64,000 nucleotides of DNA from Amphiduros pacificus (lineage: Eukaryota; Annelida; Polychaeta; Phyllodocida; Hesionidae). Below the pieces are notes generated by a model. That model did not search any database. It worked only from the letters and a program-made list of their open reading frames with translations, and was not told where the DNA came from. The stretch is from NCBI GenBank assembly GCA_949316495.1, contig OX439003.1, forward strand, positions 43,178,725-43,242,724. The letters are read 5' to 3'. The position numbers and the translations under genes are program-made. This document shows, piece after piece, positions 33,726 to 47,461 of the stretch (position 1 is its first letter; each line of letters opens with the position of its first letter).

Positions 33726-36700
33726 CCTACAGAGTTACAGAGAGTCAGACCCGTTGAGCAACTCAGTCACGTGACCCAGATCATCCCATGTCCTATATTG
33801 GCCTGCCTCATCAATTCCACACAGATCTATTGACACGGCAGACCTAATAATATATATCAGAAGATATTGATAGCTTTCCATGTCATGGAAGGTAGCGATC
33901 CTTATGTAAAAGTATAATTCAAATATCGAACAAACGAAACAGCTTGTCAAAATATTTTTTGATGATATTCCAGTGGAGTAAATATTAGCTATTGAATTAT
34001 TTTCGCTAGTTTGTTCAAGAAATTAGAGTCAAAGATTTAAAAGGAGCGAAAGGCCAATAATGGTGTACAGTTTTTGTACATTTCGCCGTGAACTTGATCA
34101 TGAAAGATCAATAAATTTGTAATTTATGTTTCCATTCAACATTTACAAATATTTCACTCTTTGATACAAAATGTTACAAAATGTTATAGAAAGTGAGTAG
34201 TGACAACATTCAGTGGAACCGATCGCTTGCCCACGGGATGGTTACTTTCCTATATTTTTCACCGCGGGTGTTCCCGGATTGCTTGTAAAATGACCCAGCT
34301 TTCTCCGGTGTCACTTGACAGATGACTACGTGAATATGGCAGGTTTCCTCTGTGTGTGTGTTTACCTCTACACGACTCGAACCACGCAAAATCTGTCATT
34401 TGGCAGAGAAAACGCCACTTTGGTCTCACCGGCTGACGATCCCGTCGATGTTAATGAGATGTGTGGTCCGCCACTAGGTGGAGCCATACGTCACACGTGA
34501 TTGGCTATATAATCACCCAGGCGGAAACTGTCACAGTCAGCGATATGGTTGAGATGGCACACGCTATTAATCGCCACAGGACATGCTCCAGATTTGGCAG
34601 ACTCTGCCGTAATCCACGAGGACCAAGTTATCTCCAATGACATGGTTCACTAACTGCCCCTCACGACTTCAACCATTAAAAGATCACAATTAGGCTGTCA
34701 ATTGGTTCAACAATGAAAAGAGAAAGTTTGCTTGCGTCATATGGCGATGGCAATGACGTTATCATATGTATTTGAAAGTTATTGATATATTAACTTACCT
34801 TTTTAAAGATCTGAATAATTACAAGAACATACTTATTGATCAAAACTGGGGAGATTGCAAACAGTAACTGTCAGTTTTCTCACCCACCCTCAATAGTTTC
34901 CTCAGCTATAATAGGGTTTTACAAGGCTGTAAAATGATAATTATGGTTTAATCAGTTGGAAATAAAACGCTTCAGTATATATGTCGATGGTTTTTCAATT
35001 ATTTTAATCTTTGAAACTCCACGTGTACATTATAGTTTATAGTACATCATAGTTGATTTACCCTCTCAATCCAAATTAACCTGTCGCGGTTGGAACATGT
35101 CTTGAAAGTTTAGTTAAGCTTACTTGTAAAAGTTAGACATTATATTTCAAAAGCATTAGGTCACTTTGTGCAAGTTGCAGTAACAACATCGTTAAACAGT
35201 TTGTCTCTTAGAAATTTAGCAAGAGCCATGGCTTGTTATTTCCTTCAGAGAAATCTGCAATAGAACTTTCATTCAATTATTAGAATGTGACTGAAAATGA
35301 GCATATGTCTCCTGGTCTGATAGTTTATCTCATGTATAACAATATTTCAGAAGTATAGTTTAACAAAAACCATACTGTGTTTTAGCACAAGTATAAATAT
35401 ATTTAAATAATGAAAAAAGTAATGTGTTTGCCCAGTTTTTACAGCAATTAGTCTGGAAATGTGCTGGATACTTTCTAATTCATAGCTAATCAATCGCAAA
35501 TGAAGGTCCCTTGGGCAACGCGAAAAGATTACATAAAACAACTTGGTTTATTATGCACTTTAAAGATTTTCACAAAAAGTTGAAACTTAGATCATATGTC
35601 AAATAGTATTCCACACAACTGATGACCTTTTTACACAAAAGATTAAGCAAAGAATTGACATCTTTGTATATACTTATATATATAGATCCATATATAGTCA
35701 AGCGATGCCCAATATACCGCATTTCACTGTAGAAACTGGAGAATGTCAGCAACAAAAATACTGCAAATCAGAATTACGATCTTCAGTAGCACTTGATGAT
35801 AAATTTATCAATTTTTGTACCTTAACATTTAAAATAAAATAAAGAAATCAACCTTTCCAAATATATGATCCAATTTCTTTCTTAGGTTTATATTTCACAT
35901 TAGTTGTCCCTTTACTTTGGGCAAATAGAATCAAAATCTGTCAATTTGACAGCAAAGGTCATTGTCGAAACATTACAGTTACAGTTGTTGTTAATCTACA
36001 GCTAATGACACTATCAAATGTGCTGCCGGCAACTTTTTCTGTAAACTAACATCATATTTAATGTACCAAATATTTACATTGTACTTTGTGTGGCAGTATG
36101 TGCCGTTGAGTTCTTTTCTTGAATCATGACACATGTATGATCTATCCACATTGTAGACAATATGTACTTGGTCTAAATGCATATCAGACATGTATATAAT
36201 GTACGATGCGTGTTATGCAGATGTGATATTTTTCATGGAAATGTATGGCTTTTTTGTTTTCTTTTTTGAAAAAAAATCTATTTTTCCTATCGCTTCCATC
36301 AACATGACATGTTTAAATTATAAAATAAAACAAGGCAAATGGTGCATGATTAATGGCACATGATACAATTGAATATCATGTTTTTCCCACTTGTGGAAAC
36401 CATATGGGGGAAGCTTTTGGTGGTGTTTTGATTTATTACATCTGCAATCTTACAAACAAAAGTCCTACTTGTGAAAAAAGACATTTTGCATTTCGGCCTG
36501 AGCGGTAAAGAGGGAGATTAATGAGTTTGCAAAATTAAATGAAAGCCAAATGAGAACGATTTGTATATTAAGAATTGTTATGATATAAACGAGAGCCAAA
36601 TACAGTTACCATACTATGACCAAGGCTCTGAATCACTTCATACATGTTTAAACCAGCACTAAACTAGCAACCAGTACTTACTATATGATGCAAATAAGTT

Positions 36701-39700
36701 CTTCCCGTTTCACTGACATTATCGTTCAAAGAAAAGTAGGGGAAGGTCATTTGATAGTTTCACTCATCATACAGCTAACATTATCAGGTACATGAAGAAA
36801 AGGTGCCCTTGGGCTTTTCCTGTATTTATAGTTTCCATATGGCAATCGTAATTTAGTTCTACCCTATACCCCATAATTCTATAAAACACATTTGGTAATT
36901 ATCTTTAAAATATCAAATATATAATTTATGTTGAATGATAAAATCAGAAGTGCGTGGGTTCTTAGCTGCCCCTATACTACTCCCATCTCATGTTACTTAC
37001 CTGAAAAACATATTCAGATTCATGCAGTGAAAATAATATCAAAGGTTAAACAAGGAGGTATTTTTTAAACGAGGTACTTGTTTTGCACTTGTAAAACTTC
37101 CATTTTTAGGAAGTCACCACCAGAACTTCTTTTTTTTAGGAAGTCACCTTCTCCACATATGTGGTACTGATAAAATCTCAGAAAATGTTATATAATTCTC
37201 TTCAATATATGAAAGAATAGAGTATTATCAAAAAAGACTGCGATCATTTTGAATCATTAGGTCACATATGCTAGAAACGATGTTATATGGAATCATATAA
37301 CATTAAAATGGTTAAAACCTTGCTTTAACTCCCATACATTGACGATGAGTTTTAAAGATTTTTTTCTTTAAATATATTATATGATAACTGCATAACTGGC
37401 AAGTAGGTATTATTCAGCTCCTTTGAGCAACTTATCGGTGCACTGCATGAGATGCAGAGAGGCTAGCACAATGAGACACGAGGCAGGGAGGGATATCTGC
37501 ACGCATGCGGTGCACTTTGATGTTTTTGCCTATATATATGTAGCCGGTGTGTGGGTACGGGAGAGTTTGGCAGGTGTGCGTGTGCCGTCATGACGCCTGT
37601 GACGTGCGTGGTTTTACCTCCCTGGCCCCCCTGTCATGCCGCTCTCTCAAATGTACATACTCCGCGTGGCATGCTCATTCATATATACCACTGCCATTAT
37701 ATAAACTTACAAACATACTAACCCCAAGTATCAAATCCATCATTTCCTCTAGAAACCATCCGCTTTTTGTCAATACATGCTCGTATATTATAGACACACC
37801 ACTTCAAGGTTTCACTGATTTCCCGTGTATTCAATGCAATTTTTGAGAACTGTTTAAAAAAGTTTAGTTTCTCATTAATGTTCTTACACTAATCTGGAAC
37901 CTCTATTTTTCACCCAGCCTTTCAGTTATTCTTTGACGGATATTGTTTACTATATCTAAAGTTCTTGGAAATATCTGATGGAGCTCCGTGATCAGTGGGA
38001 GCCAAATCTGTATTTGTTCACGCATAAACGTGACCGAATAAGGTCGTGCATAGCTATTGCGTGACATTACCTGGTCACAGAGGTAGAATATTTACGATCA
38101 AGCAAGGAATGACTTCCCACTGTACTTAAACTAAATTTATACCACTACTTTTTTATTTCAGGACAAATAGGGGCAGAAAGGTAATTTATAAGTTGGATAT
38201 TGTCCAAGGAAGAATTTCAAAACTTTTTTTTATTTTTAGAGGGGAGGTTTTGTGTTTTTAGTCCGGAAGGAAAACGAGATTTGAATCTGAGATATTTGTA
38301 CTGCAATATAATGATTTTTATATATTATCTTCAGGTTATTGAGTGAAACCAGTGGTATGGAGTTATCTGATTACGGCGCCTTGACATCGTCAGATGACGA
38401 GGATGGGACTCTGACCGATGTTAATTTGGTTGAGGAGTCGCCACATTTGGCGCCCAGTGGGAACGTCAAGGACGCTCGGTACATACGGCTGGCGACGGCT
38501 CTGTGGCCCAGTTTACAGCATGTGCGCGCCCGTCAGCGACAGTCAGACGACGACGAAGAAGACGACATGACCTCAAAACGTGGAGAAAACATGGAATCAA
38601 ATAGCAGATTGCACAACATTGTTATGTCACGGCGCTCCCGAGAACATGAATTGGTAAGAATTATTCCCGAATCGTGTTAGGAATAAGAGCAGATTTCGTC
38701 TTAATTGTCTGATAAGTTACAATGTGTGGAGTGACTCAGTCAAAATATCATTTTGTTTTTGCAATTTGAATATTTATAATGTTTTTCATTTTCTTTTTAG
38801 AAAATATAAACCATTCAAATTTGAAAAAGAGTAAAGAATAACTAACGATATCAAACAAAATAGGCAATGCGAATGTCAAGCAAGGACATTTTTCCTTTAA
38901 GGGAAACAATATTTCAAAGTTACAGACAAAATCAAAGCAAAAATAATTTGGCTCATTAGAATGTTTGCCTTCAACAACTATCTCCCATTTCCAAACTGCA
39001 TCATTTAGGCATTCGTTTGTTTTAACTAACGACATTTTCAGCACTCAATCGCATATATCAGGTCAAATGGGAGCCTGTCATTGGGACTCAATGCCCTGCT
39101 CTCTTTATGAGTGACAGTGGATTTTTCTTTTGCATCATTTTATAGACATGATAACACAAACTAATGCCAGTCATGAAGCCATTACCTGTCAAGCCTAAAA
39201 GAGACTTTGAGGCAAATTTTAACCAACTTTCATTCATCTAGCTTCCAGTGCTTACACAGCTTGGCTGCCACAAGCACAAAAGATTTTCCCCATACTCAAA
39301 CCTGTAAATGCACTCGCGACTCAACACGATTTAGCTTTTCAATCCCCCCGGGCGTTTCACCCCAGAGCCAAGTGTATTCTCCGGGGGGGAAAAACCCCAT
39401 CCTGTATATATTTAACTGCACCACGTAGGTATTTGTAATCTAAATAGATATGAATTAGATATCTCATCAAACAAAAGTAACCTCAAAGGAACTCTGCAGA
39501 GCAAAGAAAACCTTCACAAAATATAAAGATGCACCAAAACTCAAAATAGTATTTTCGTGTCGAACAAATAGGACAATTGTATATATATATAAGATGAAGC
39601 AATTAAGATAATGCATTGTATAAACTGTTGGCGGCAGTTGACACTGATTGTGTGTAGAAGTACAGTAACAATGGAAAATACAGGTAGTGTGCGATTGGTG

Positions 39701-42700
39701 GAGACAGTGGGAGCGACGCATCTGTTGCCTTCCCCAGGGTGCACGGCACATGGTCGGGTCCCCACTGACTGCCGTGTGCGCCCTCCACGTAATTGGCATT
39801 CCGCCGCTGTCAGGGTCACCAGGTCATTTGCCTCTCTTAGACCTAACCAGCCAAGATTTATGTATATCTCATAAACCTTATGCTTTTAAATATAAGACTT
39901 TTCATACTGTATTCAATTCATGTTGATGTACAATAGGTATTCTCAGCAGCAGATCTAAATTTCAGGACACACTACAATGTCTCCGGTTCGGATAAAACTT
40001 GAAGCAGACAGCATAAGTTGTTTTTTTAAATTCATTAGCAGTAGGTTACTGTCACAAGGATGAAGAAAGAAAGTTTTTTTCATATATTTTGCATCATTTG
40101 TCTCGTTAAAAATACTTTATCGCACAATTTAGGCCACATGAGGTCAAATGAATCAAATATGTCACAAGGACGCAATGCCCCACTCACTTCAAAGAGTAAA
40201 TAGGGGTATTTCTTGTTTTCTGCAGTACTGGGGTGATTTTACTGTCATTCTGTACGTCAACTTTTATCTTCTCCACTGAAACTACCGTTAGGCTCAGATT
40301 ATTGTCCATTTTGTTTCGATTTTTTTCTCAAAAATCCAATGGCTATCATAGAGTTATCAAGGAGGCTGCCATTTTGAATAACATTACAAATATTAGCCAA
40401 TGAGAATTGAGATAACAAGTTGGGCCCAATTCGATATGTAACATGCATTTTGATTTGTTAAAATTATCATCTACTCCAGTCTTCTCTGGGAAAATATTTC
40501 AATGATTATTTATAAAGCAATTTGATGGCATTTCCACAAAATAGTCACAAAAATTACAAAAAACAACGATCAGCATAGCTCTAAGGCCATCGGCATATCA
40601 AGGAACGATAAAACACAAACATATCTATATAACAAACTGTAGGATGGTGTTTGAAAACATGCGTGCCTACTAATGTTACTGATTAAATATATTTCTCTCA
40701 TCTCTCTGCCCCTTAAGCTGTTTTTTACGTTATTTAGAATGTTAATGTAGGTTTTTACCTTTGACATTTATTCTTGATCAAATCTTTCCTCAACCAGGAC
40801 TCAAACCCCCATTACGTATTTGGTCAATTTGAGATTTTTAGGCAGAACTCGAACAACTTACAGTCCCCCATGTTTTAGAGATTTCACAGCTTGGCTTTCA
40901 GTATCACAAATGAACCCGTGCGAATGCATTCGCCGCTGTCCCACATTCAACATTATAATTTCCTACGATTTATCACTTTCCTTTCAAAGTCCTTTCAAAG
41001 CTATTTTCTCTAAAGAGAATAATACGTCACACCTTTAAACCACACATTTGCCACCTTAGTGTTGACTGGTAAAAGTGTTTCATGTTTTATGTGCAGCAAT
41101 ATTTATTTCCCATTTGAAAACAATGTATTCCATCATTGTCTTAGTATTCTCAAATGTACAAATACAGTCTTCAAATTGTTCCAGTTACTTTTTTGAGTAA
41201 TGATGAAAACTGCATCGAAGGCGCCCTCTCGTGTCGTGAATGCCCGAGACCAGAACGAGACTTTGATACAACTTGCCTCGGCGCTGACCGCCTCAGTAGA
41301 GAGCACCTATTCACAACAACATTCCATTCCCAAGCCTTAGCCCCTGTCTTGTCAGTGGATTAAGTGTACAATCGCCACCAATTATTTGCGGTAGATCTAA
41401 GTAAATACGATTTTCTCGCATGGAAAGACATCAAAAGGGTGCACCCTGAAGCTTTTCTTCTCTTCTCAATCAAGCTAACTCATTTTGTGACCTTCCATGT
41501 CTTTGTTGATTTTGTTAAGCCGTATAAGGTGTGTTCCTGTTTCAGTAGTAGAAGTGTATCCGGAAAAGATTCCTCATTTTACTCCCTCCAGTTAGCATGT
41601 GGGTAGATTTTTGTAGTAAATCAAATCTCAAAGACTTTAAGTCATAAAAACAGTCTTTTCCGATTGAAAATTGTCTTAACTATTACTCTTTCATAAAAGA
41701 GACAGAAAATTACTAGCCCTCAGTTGGAAAATATTGTTACTGACTTCATATAACCATAAAGACTGGAACTACCAGCCTACAGCTACAAGCCTACAGATAA
41801 AGTCATAACTTCGTTGAGAAAGGCGGGTCATTCAGATCACGGAAACCTTCCTTGTGTATGTTTTATAGCCATGTTCTTACTTGCTGTATCCTATATCCAC
41901 ATACTTGCGTTGCCCAGCTATGATCATGCTGGGGTTTAGTCATTCCACAAAAAACTAATATGGTTGCCGCTCCTTTCATTAGGCGCATCCCCTTTTCGTC
42001 TGTTTTATAAATGCAATGAGGAGCATAAGGGACGCTGCTCGGAGCGTCCATGTGTCGTCTGCTTCTAATGTGCCATAAGGAGTGTCCCATTATCGTCTGC
42101 TTTATATGTGTCAATATGAGATAATACACTGTCCTCCAAATGAATGTCTGATATCGAGGAGTTAGCCAAGATATCTGGCATTCATGAGGGGGTGGCAGTG
42201 TATGATCTCTTGTAAGAACCGAGAACATGCTATTCATATATCAAATCCTGCCACCCCTAGAAAAGTTGATATCGCTCTCTTTAGGTGATATATAGCAAGT
42301 TAGGGATTCCTCCACTGCTTCTCAGACATTTTTCCATTTCTTCTGGTCATTGCATTGGTCAATCGTTACATACTTAGAATGGCCACCTTTTGGCAGATAT
42401 GTTGAGGGCAAACAATTTAGTTTACTCTATTGCTTTAAAGGATTATGACGACAGAATATGAAGCATACCACCAATCAATCATTTTGTAATGTGTAAGCAA
42501 TATTTATAAAAAGTAAAACATGAGTTTTTCCTTCTTTTTTATCTTTTTGAACAAAAATCTTTGAATTTGGCAACATTTTGTTTTGTAATGTGTAAGCAAT
42601 ATTTATAAAATAGTAAAACATGAGTTTTTCCTTCTTTTTTATCTTTTTGGCAAAAGTCTTTGAATTTGGCAACATTTTGTTTGACAAAAACTTATAATAC

Positions 42701-44374
42701 TCCATATCACAGCTAGTTGGCAATTTAGATAAGTTAACCGTGTTATGTAATGAGCTTATAGAAGTTCTCATATGGGAAAATTAACATGGGTAAGTTGTTC
42801 ATGGCATGGCACGATTGATTTCAACCTATTCGATGCCCCCCCCCCCCCACACACACAAGAGTTTCAACAGCACAGAATCTTTTATTTTGCAAAATATGGT
42901 CGATCACACACCAGAAAGGAGTTAAGATTGACCTTATACATAGAGGCATACATAAATCACAGCCAAAATACACGTGCATGTCATAATAAAGCAGATAGAT
43001 GTTGCCTACACAAAGGTAAACAAATAGAAAACCATTAAAAACTGCATGATGTGATCTTCCTCGAGCCAAAGTACCTGACATGAAGAGGAGTCTCAGGTCA
43101 GTGAACCAGATTATATATGTGAACTGGCATCATCTTGAAGCCCTTGCTTGGTGAGATTAGTACTCAGATTAATGGGGTGTGTGGTCACATTCACATGTCA
43201 TGGGCCGTGGCGCAGTTGGTTAGAGCGCCAGCTTATTAGCACCAGTTCCTCTGTGGTGATCCAAAGGTTGTGGGTTTGATACAATTTCCGACATGAGCTG
43301 AGGCCCGTGCCTAAAGGGTTAACCCGTTGTCCTTGTAATTCTGTGACCGGGTGGGTTGTCATGTCAAGGACCTGCGACATGACAATTCAGTGAGGCAGCA
43401 CTATATCTGCTACGCGTAGGTCTCATCACGAAATGACTGAAACAATGTTAAAAGTGATGTAAAACCCCAAACAAACAAACATACAAATCACATGTCATGG
43501 AAAAATGGGCAAACCACCATAGCATTATTACAACACATATTTTTACATTCAATTTTTGGTTCTATTTGAAAATCAAAAATATTATTGCAATTTTAGATAA
43601 GTTACTATAGTTATACATTGCTAAGACTTTCAAAACAACTATGAAACAAGAAAACCATTTTGGAGACATTGCCACCATTTCTAAGAAGTGATGTGTTGTG
43701 TTGTGCACATGCATGTTTGGTTGATCTTGGACAGCACAGCATGAACAAGATGAACTTCTAAAAAGGTTCTTCATATCATGGCATTTCTTGTGGGAGGAAG
43801 AGGACAAGCCCTTGAAAATAGACACTGGGAGCAAAGGATATTATGATAAAACGTGTTTGTGGCTGGACACTTGATCTTACTCTTAGGGTAGAATTTGAAG
43901 CAATTGAAAAGTATGATTTAATCTTCTCACTGGTAAACAGAGAAATACACATTCAGTTGATATGTGACTTGTTAATTTTGTCATGGTCAAATAATTATGA
44001 ACAGTATTAAAATGAACAGTATGAGGTCAAATAATACAATATATTATATTAAGCTGGCTCGTTCACAGGCATAGAAAACGATAATATGGTATATTTCGCA
44101 TTTGGACTTCAAAGGAAACAAGATATATGAAAAATGCTTCTTGAAATACTTTAGGCAACCAGTTAGTTCAGATATTTGTTTATTGGTTTGTAAAATCAAC
44201 TTCTTCATCATTTAGCATGAACTAGGGTGAAGAGGGTGTGTGTTGAAAATTGTTGAAAGCTCTTATATTGATTGCTTCTCTATTGAAAAGTTCAATTCAT
44301 GATAATGTCCCTGTTACTTGCAGGAAAAGTGGAAAACCATGCTGCGTCGTCTGCTCCTTCACAACAAGATCTGA
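20217..44374 (+). CDS. Elevenin neuropeptide precursor (four coding exons)
   Basis: Secreted precursor of elevenin, a disulfide-bridged neuropeptide first known from Aplysia neuron L11. Joining 20217-20302, 27425-27523, 38335-38653 and 44324-44374 gives 555 nt: 184 residues plus TGA, with all junctions GT-AG and phases consistent. Residues 1-23 form a signal peptide ([17 protein letters not shown] core). The predicted mature peptide is [19 protein letters not shown], followed by the KR cleavage site. The two cysteines and the FAPxCRG core are diagnostic of elevenin. No Gly precedes KR, so the C-terminus should be free. The remainder is acidic (DDDEEDD) with further dibasic sites (SKR, SRR, LRR). 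Introns total about 23.6 kb. Identification is strong; the last exon and the precise C-terminus are less certain. Confidence 0.9.
20390..20575 (+). mobile_element. tRNA-derived SINE copy, same family as 43204-43487
   Basis: Shares with the 43204-43487 element a body segment of about 85 bp (cagtgaggcagcactatatc, then tgctac, then gactga and ttaaaagtga). A box B-like gatgtgggtttgaattc lies near 20414. The region between head and body is shortened relative to the full copy, and the A/C-rich tail is decayed, so this is an older, degraded insertion about 90 bp downstream of elevenin exon 1. Confidence 0.75.
21415..21730. repeat. Degenerate 31-33-bp tandem repeat
   Basis: Loose repetition of a unit like cattgctctccatagtgcat followed by tgaaggatgagc, with periods near 31-33 bp and frequent small changes. 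Weaker copies extend to about 22040. Too diverged to count precisely. Confidence 0.6.
22482..24238. repeat. 57-bp satellite, left part, about 31 copies
   Basis: Units of about 57 bp contain gtgcccttcatacagtagac, then tgatgtcatacatagaggta, then gatgtcggcccctgttt. Units differ at a few positions, and occasional shorter units exist (near 23070, 23230, 24030 and 24200). Because 57 is a multiple of 3, the array stays open in several frames on both strands (19-residue repeats such as [19 protein letters not shown]). It lies inside elevenin intron 1 and has no gene signals, so it is treated as non-coding. Confidence 0.95.
24951..25408 (+). repeat. 229-bp direct duplication within the transposon
   Basis: Copy 1 (24951-25179) and copy 2 (25180-25408) both run from cttgtttctgtgttcaggca to gctggagaaagatc, with few differences. 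As 229 is not a multiple of three, the two copies read in different frames. Copy 1 also has a TAG where copy 2 has TTG. Confidence 0.85.
25144..25752 (+). pseudogene. Transposon-encoded protein remnant
   Basis: A 202-codon frame whose meaningful part starts in duplication copy 2 ([19 protein letters not shown]). It continues through [13 protein letters not shown] and [20 protein letters not shown], and ends about 30 residues after a conserved-looking HHRQ. The same C-terminal segment is encoded on the minus strand in the left arm (24712-24890), so this looks like the 3' end of an element-encoded protein captured in a fold-back rearrangement. From memory, an NDCAER-type motif recurs near the C-terminus of uncharacterised animal multicopy proteins; a search would be needed. 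It is not a host gene. Confidence 0.55.
26138..26395. repeat. 57-bp satellite, right part, 4-5 copies
   Basis: Continuation of the 22482-24238 array after the transposon insertion, beginning mid-unit with aggtagatgtcgg. The last units are more diverged and the array fades out near 26395. Confidence 0.93.
27425..27523 (+). CDS. Elevenin exon 2: core peptide and KR cleavage site
   Basis: Encodes (T)[15 protein letters not shown], then [17 protein letters not shown] and part of an Arg codon. It is preceded by catttttag and followed by gtgagt. It supplies the second cysteine and the dibasic cleavage site of elevenin. It is 99 nt long and phase 2 at both ends. Confidence 0.92.
29049..29127. repeat. 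(AT)n microsatellite
   Basis: Pure AT run of about 79 bp immediately to the left of the hammerhead-bearing segment. Confidence 0.97.
29128..29260 (-). mobile_element. Fragment carrying the hammerhead motif
   Basis: A 133-bp non-repetitive segment lies between two AT microsatellites. It begins (minus strand) exactly with hammerhead stem I and continues through caccacggactttgttgga to tactttggac. It looks like an end fragment of a Penelope-like element or retrozyme that landed in, or seeded, an AT array. No reverse transcriptase coding is present here. Confidence 0.5.
29203..29260 (-). ncRNA. Hammerhead ribozyme motif (type I-like)
   Basis: Read on the minus strand from 29260: GUUAAGC (stem I), CUGAAGA (core, matching CUGANGA), AGUCC and GGACU (perfect 5-bp stem II with loop CUUGAA), GAAA (core), CAUG (minimal stem III), UC (cleavage after C at 29221), then GC and, after a bulge, UUAAC closing stem I. 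All invariant core positions are present in order. Very short stem III hammerheads are typical of Penelope-like elements and retrozymes in animals. The segment 29128-29260 is enclosed by AT runs on both sides and may be the remnant of such an element. Confidence 0.72.
29261..29407. repeat. (AT)n microsatellite with ctatgtcag interruptions
   Basis: AT runs 29261-29349, 29359-29384 and 29394-29407, separated by two copies of an actatgtcagt spacer. Confidence 0.95.
31848..31932 (-). mobile_element. Head of a tRNA-derived SINE, minus strand
   Basis: On the minus strand, a box A-like tggcacagttagtaagaacg is followed by tgtggtgaatctcaggttgt and box B gggttcgaattc. It aligns over its length with the head of the 43204-43487 SINE (including agct-atta and the tgtggtga segment). 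No body or tail was found on the lower-coordinate side, so it is truncated. Confidence 0.7.
33606..33721. repeat. (AT)n microsatellite preceded by 16-bp repeats
   Basis: Two and a half copies of tactggtgtaaagatc (about 33600-33640) lead directly into an AT run of about 83 bp (33639-33721). Confidence 0.95.
38335..38653 (+). CDS. Elevenin exon 3: acidic spacer region
   Basis: Encodes 106 residues of the precursor after the mature peptide, including [13 protein letters not shown], a central [20 protein letters not shown] segment, DDDEEDD, SKR and SRRSREHEL. It is bounded by atcttcag and gtaaga. If the donor at 38654 is not used, the frame runs 8 more codons (VRIIPESC) to TAG at 38678-38680, giving a possible alternative C-terminus. 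Confidence 0.88.
42117..42209. repeat. Imperfect hairpin with arms of about 40 bp
   Basis: gagataatacactgtcctcc, then aaatgaatgtctgatatc, pairs with gatatctggcattcatgagg, then gggtggcagtgtatgatctc, across a loop of about 14 nt. About 30 of 39 positions pair. It is a compact inverted repeat of unknown origin, possibly a small fold-back element. Confidence 0.7.
42482..42680. repeat. 99-bp tandem duplication
   Basis: Two adjacent copies start with ttttgtaatgtgtaagcaat (42482 and 42581) and end with ttgaatttggcaacattttg. They differ by a few bases and small indels. Confidence 0.93.
43204..43487 (+). mobile_element. Complete tRNA-derived SINE with 13-bp target-site duplication
   Basis: It is flanked by tcacatgtcatgg at 43191-43203 and 43488-43500. 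The head has box A (tggcgcagttggttagagcg) and box B (ggttgtgggtttgata). A central region is followed by a body with cagtgaggcagcactatatc and a tail aaaccccaaacaaacaaaca. This is the best copy of a family also present at 20390-20575 and, in part, at 31848-31932. It lies in elevenin intron 3. Confidence 0.9.
44324..44374 (+). CDS. Elevenin exon 4: C-terminal end and stop
   Basis: After the acceptor ttacttgcag (ends 44323), phase 0 reads [16 protein letters not shown] and TGA (44372-44374). Joined to exon 3 this continues the helical, basic run SREHEL into an amphipathic tail with a dibasic RR. The pyrimidine tract is weak and the exon is short, so this is a prediction. Two ATTAAA motifs (44494-44499 and about 44508) downstream could serve as variant polyadenylation signals. 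Confidence 0.65.
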   Translation, partial: EKWKTMLRRLLLHNKI

Positions 44375-47135
<2,761 letters not shown>

Positions 47136-47461
47136 TTCAACAGTGAGAGCTTCTTCAATTCAGTGACGTCCTGACGTCCTGACAATATTTACTTTATATT
47201 TTCAATGAGAGATAGGCATCCTCATTTAGATTATAACTTAAAACTGGTGCTAGGAAAATATGTTTTCGACAGAATAATGTCCTTAAATTCGTAGTTAATG
47301 CTGCAGACTTACACCTTGCGTTACCCTTTGAAGATGTCCGATGCAATTGACGTCTATGTGAAAACTATTTATCAACAAACATTTTCTAAATCTAAAGATT
47401 ACAGATTTCCATCACCCAGATATCCTTTTAATGCAGAATAAGCCAGATAAATTCAGCTATA

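Larger units (their letters stand above)
27524..38334 (+). other. Elevenin intron 2 (10.8 kb)
   Basis: Phase-2 intron. It contains AT microsatellites, the hammerhead motif, a SINE head on the minus strand (about 31848-31932) and several GC-richer blocks standing out from the AT-rich background: about 27960-28330, 29480-30020, 33000-33260 and 34200-34690. No additional coding exon with compatible splice sites was seen. The GC-richer blocks could be cis-regulatory, but that is inference. Confidence 0.8.
38654..44323 (+). other. Elevenin intron 3 (5.7 kb)
   Basis: Phase-0 intron. It contains GC-richer blocks near 39690-39840 and 41205-41310, a long imperfect hairpin (42117-42209), a 99-bp tandem duplication (42482-42680) and a complete SINE (43204-43487). 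The 41863-42237 minus-strand open frame (124 codons) has no recognisable features. Confidence 0.65.

Noticed and set aside
40780-40870. Minus-strand box B-like gggtttgagtcctgg as a further SINE
   Set aside because: No box A at the right distance and no body or tail of the known family.
41154-41363. Cysteine-containing frame ([18 protein letters not shown]) as an extra elevenin exon
   Set aside because: It would need phase-compatible splice sites between exons 3 and 4; none of good quality were seen, and the direct exon 3 to exon 4 join already gives a clean stop.
41863-42237. 124-codon minus-strand frame
   Set aside because: Overlaps the long hairpin and shows no family features.
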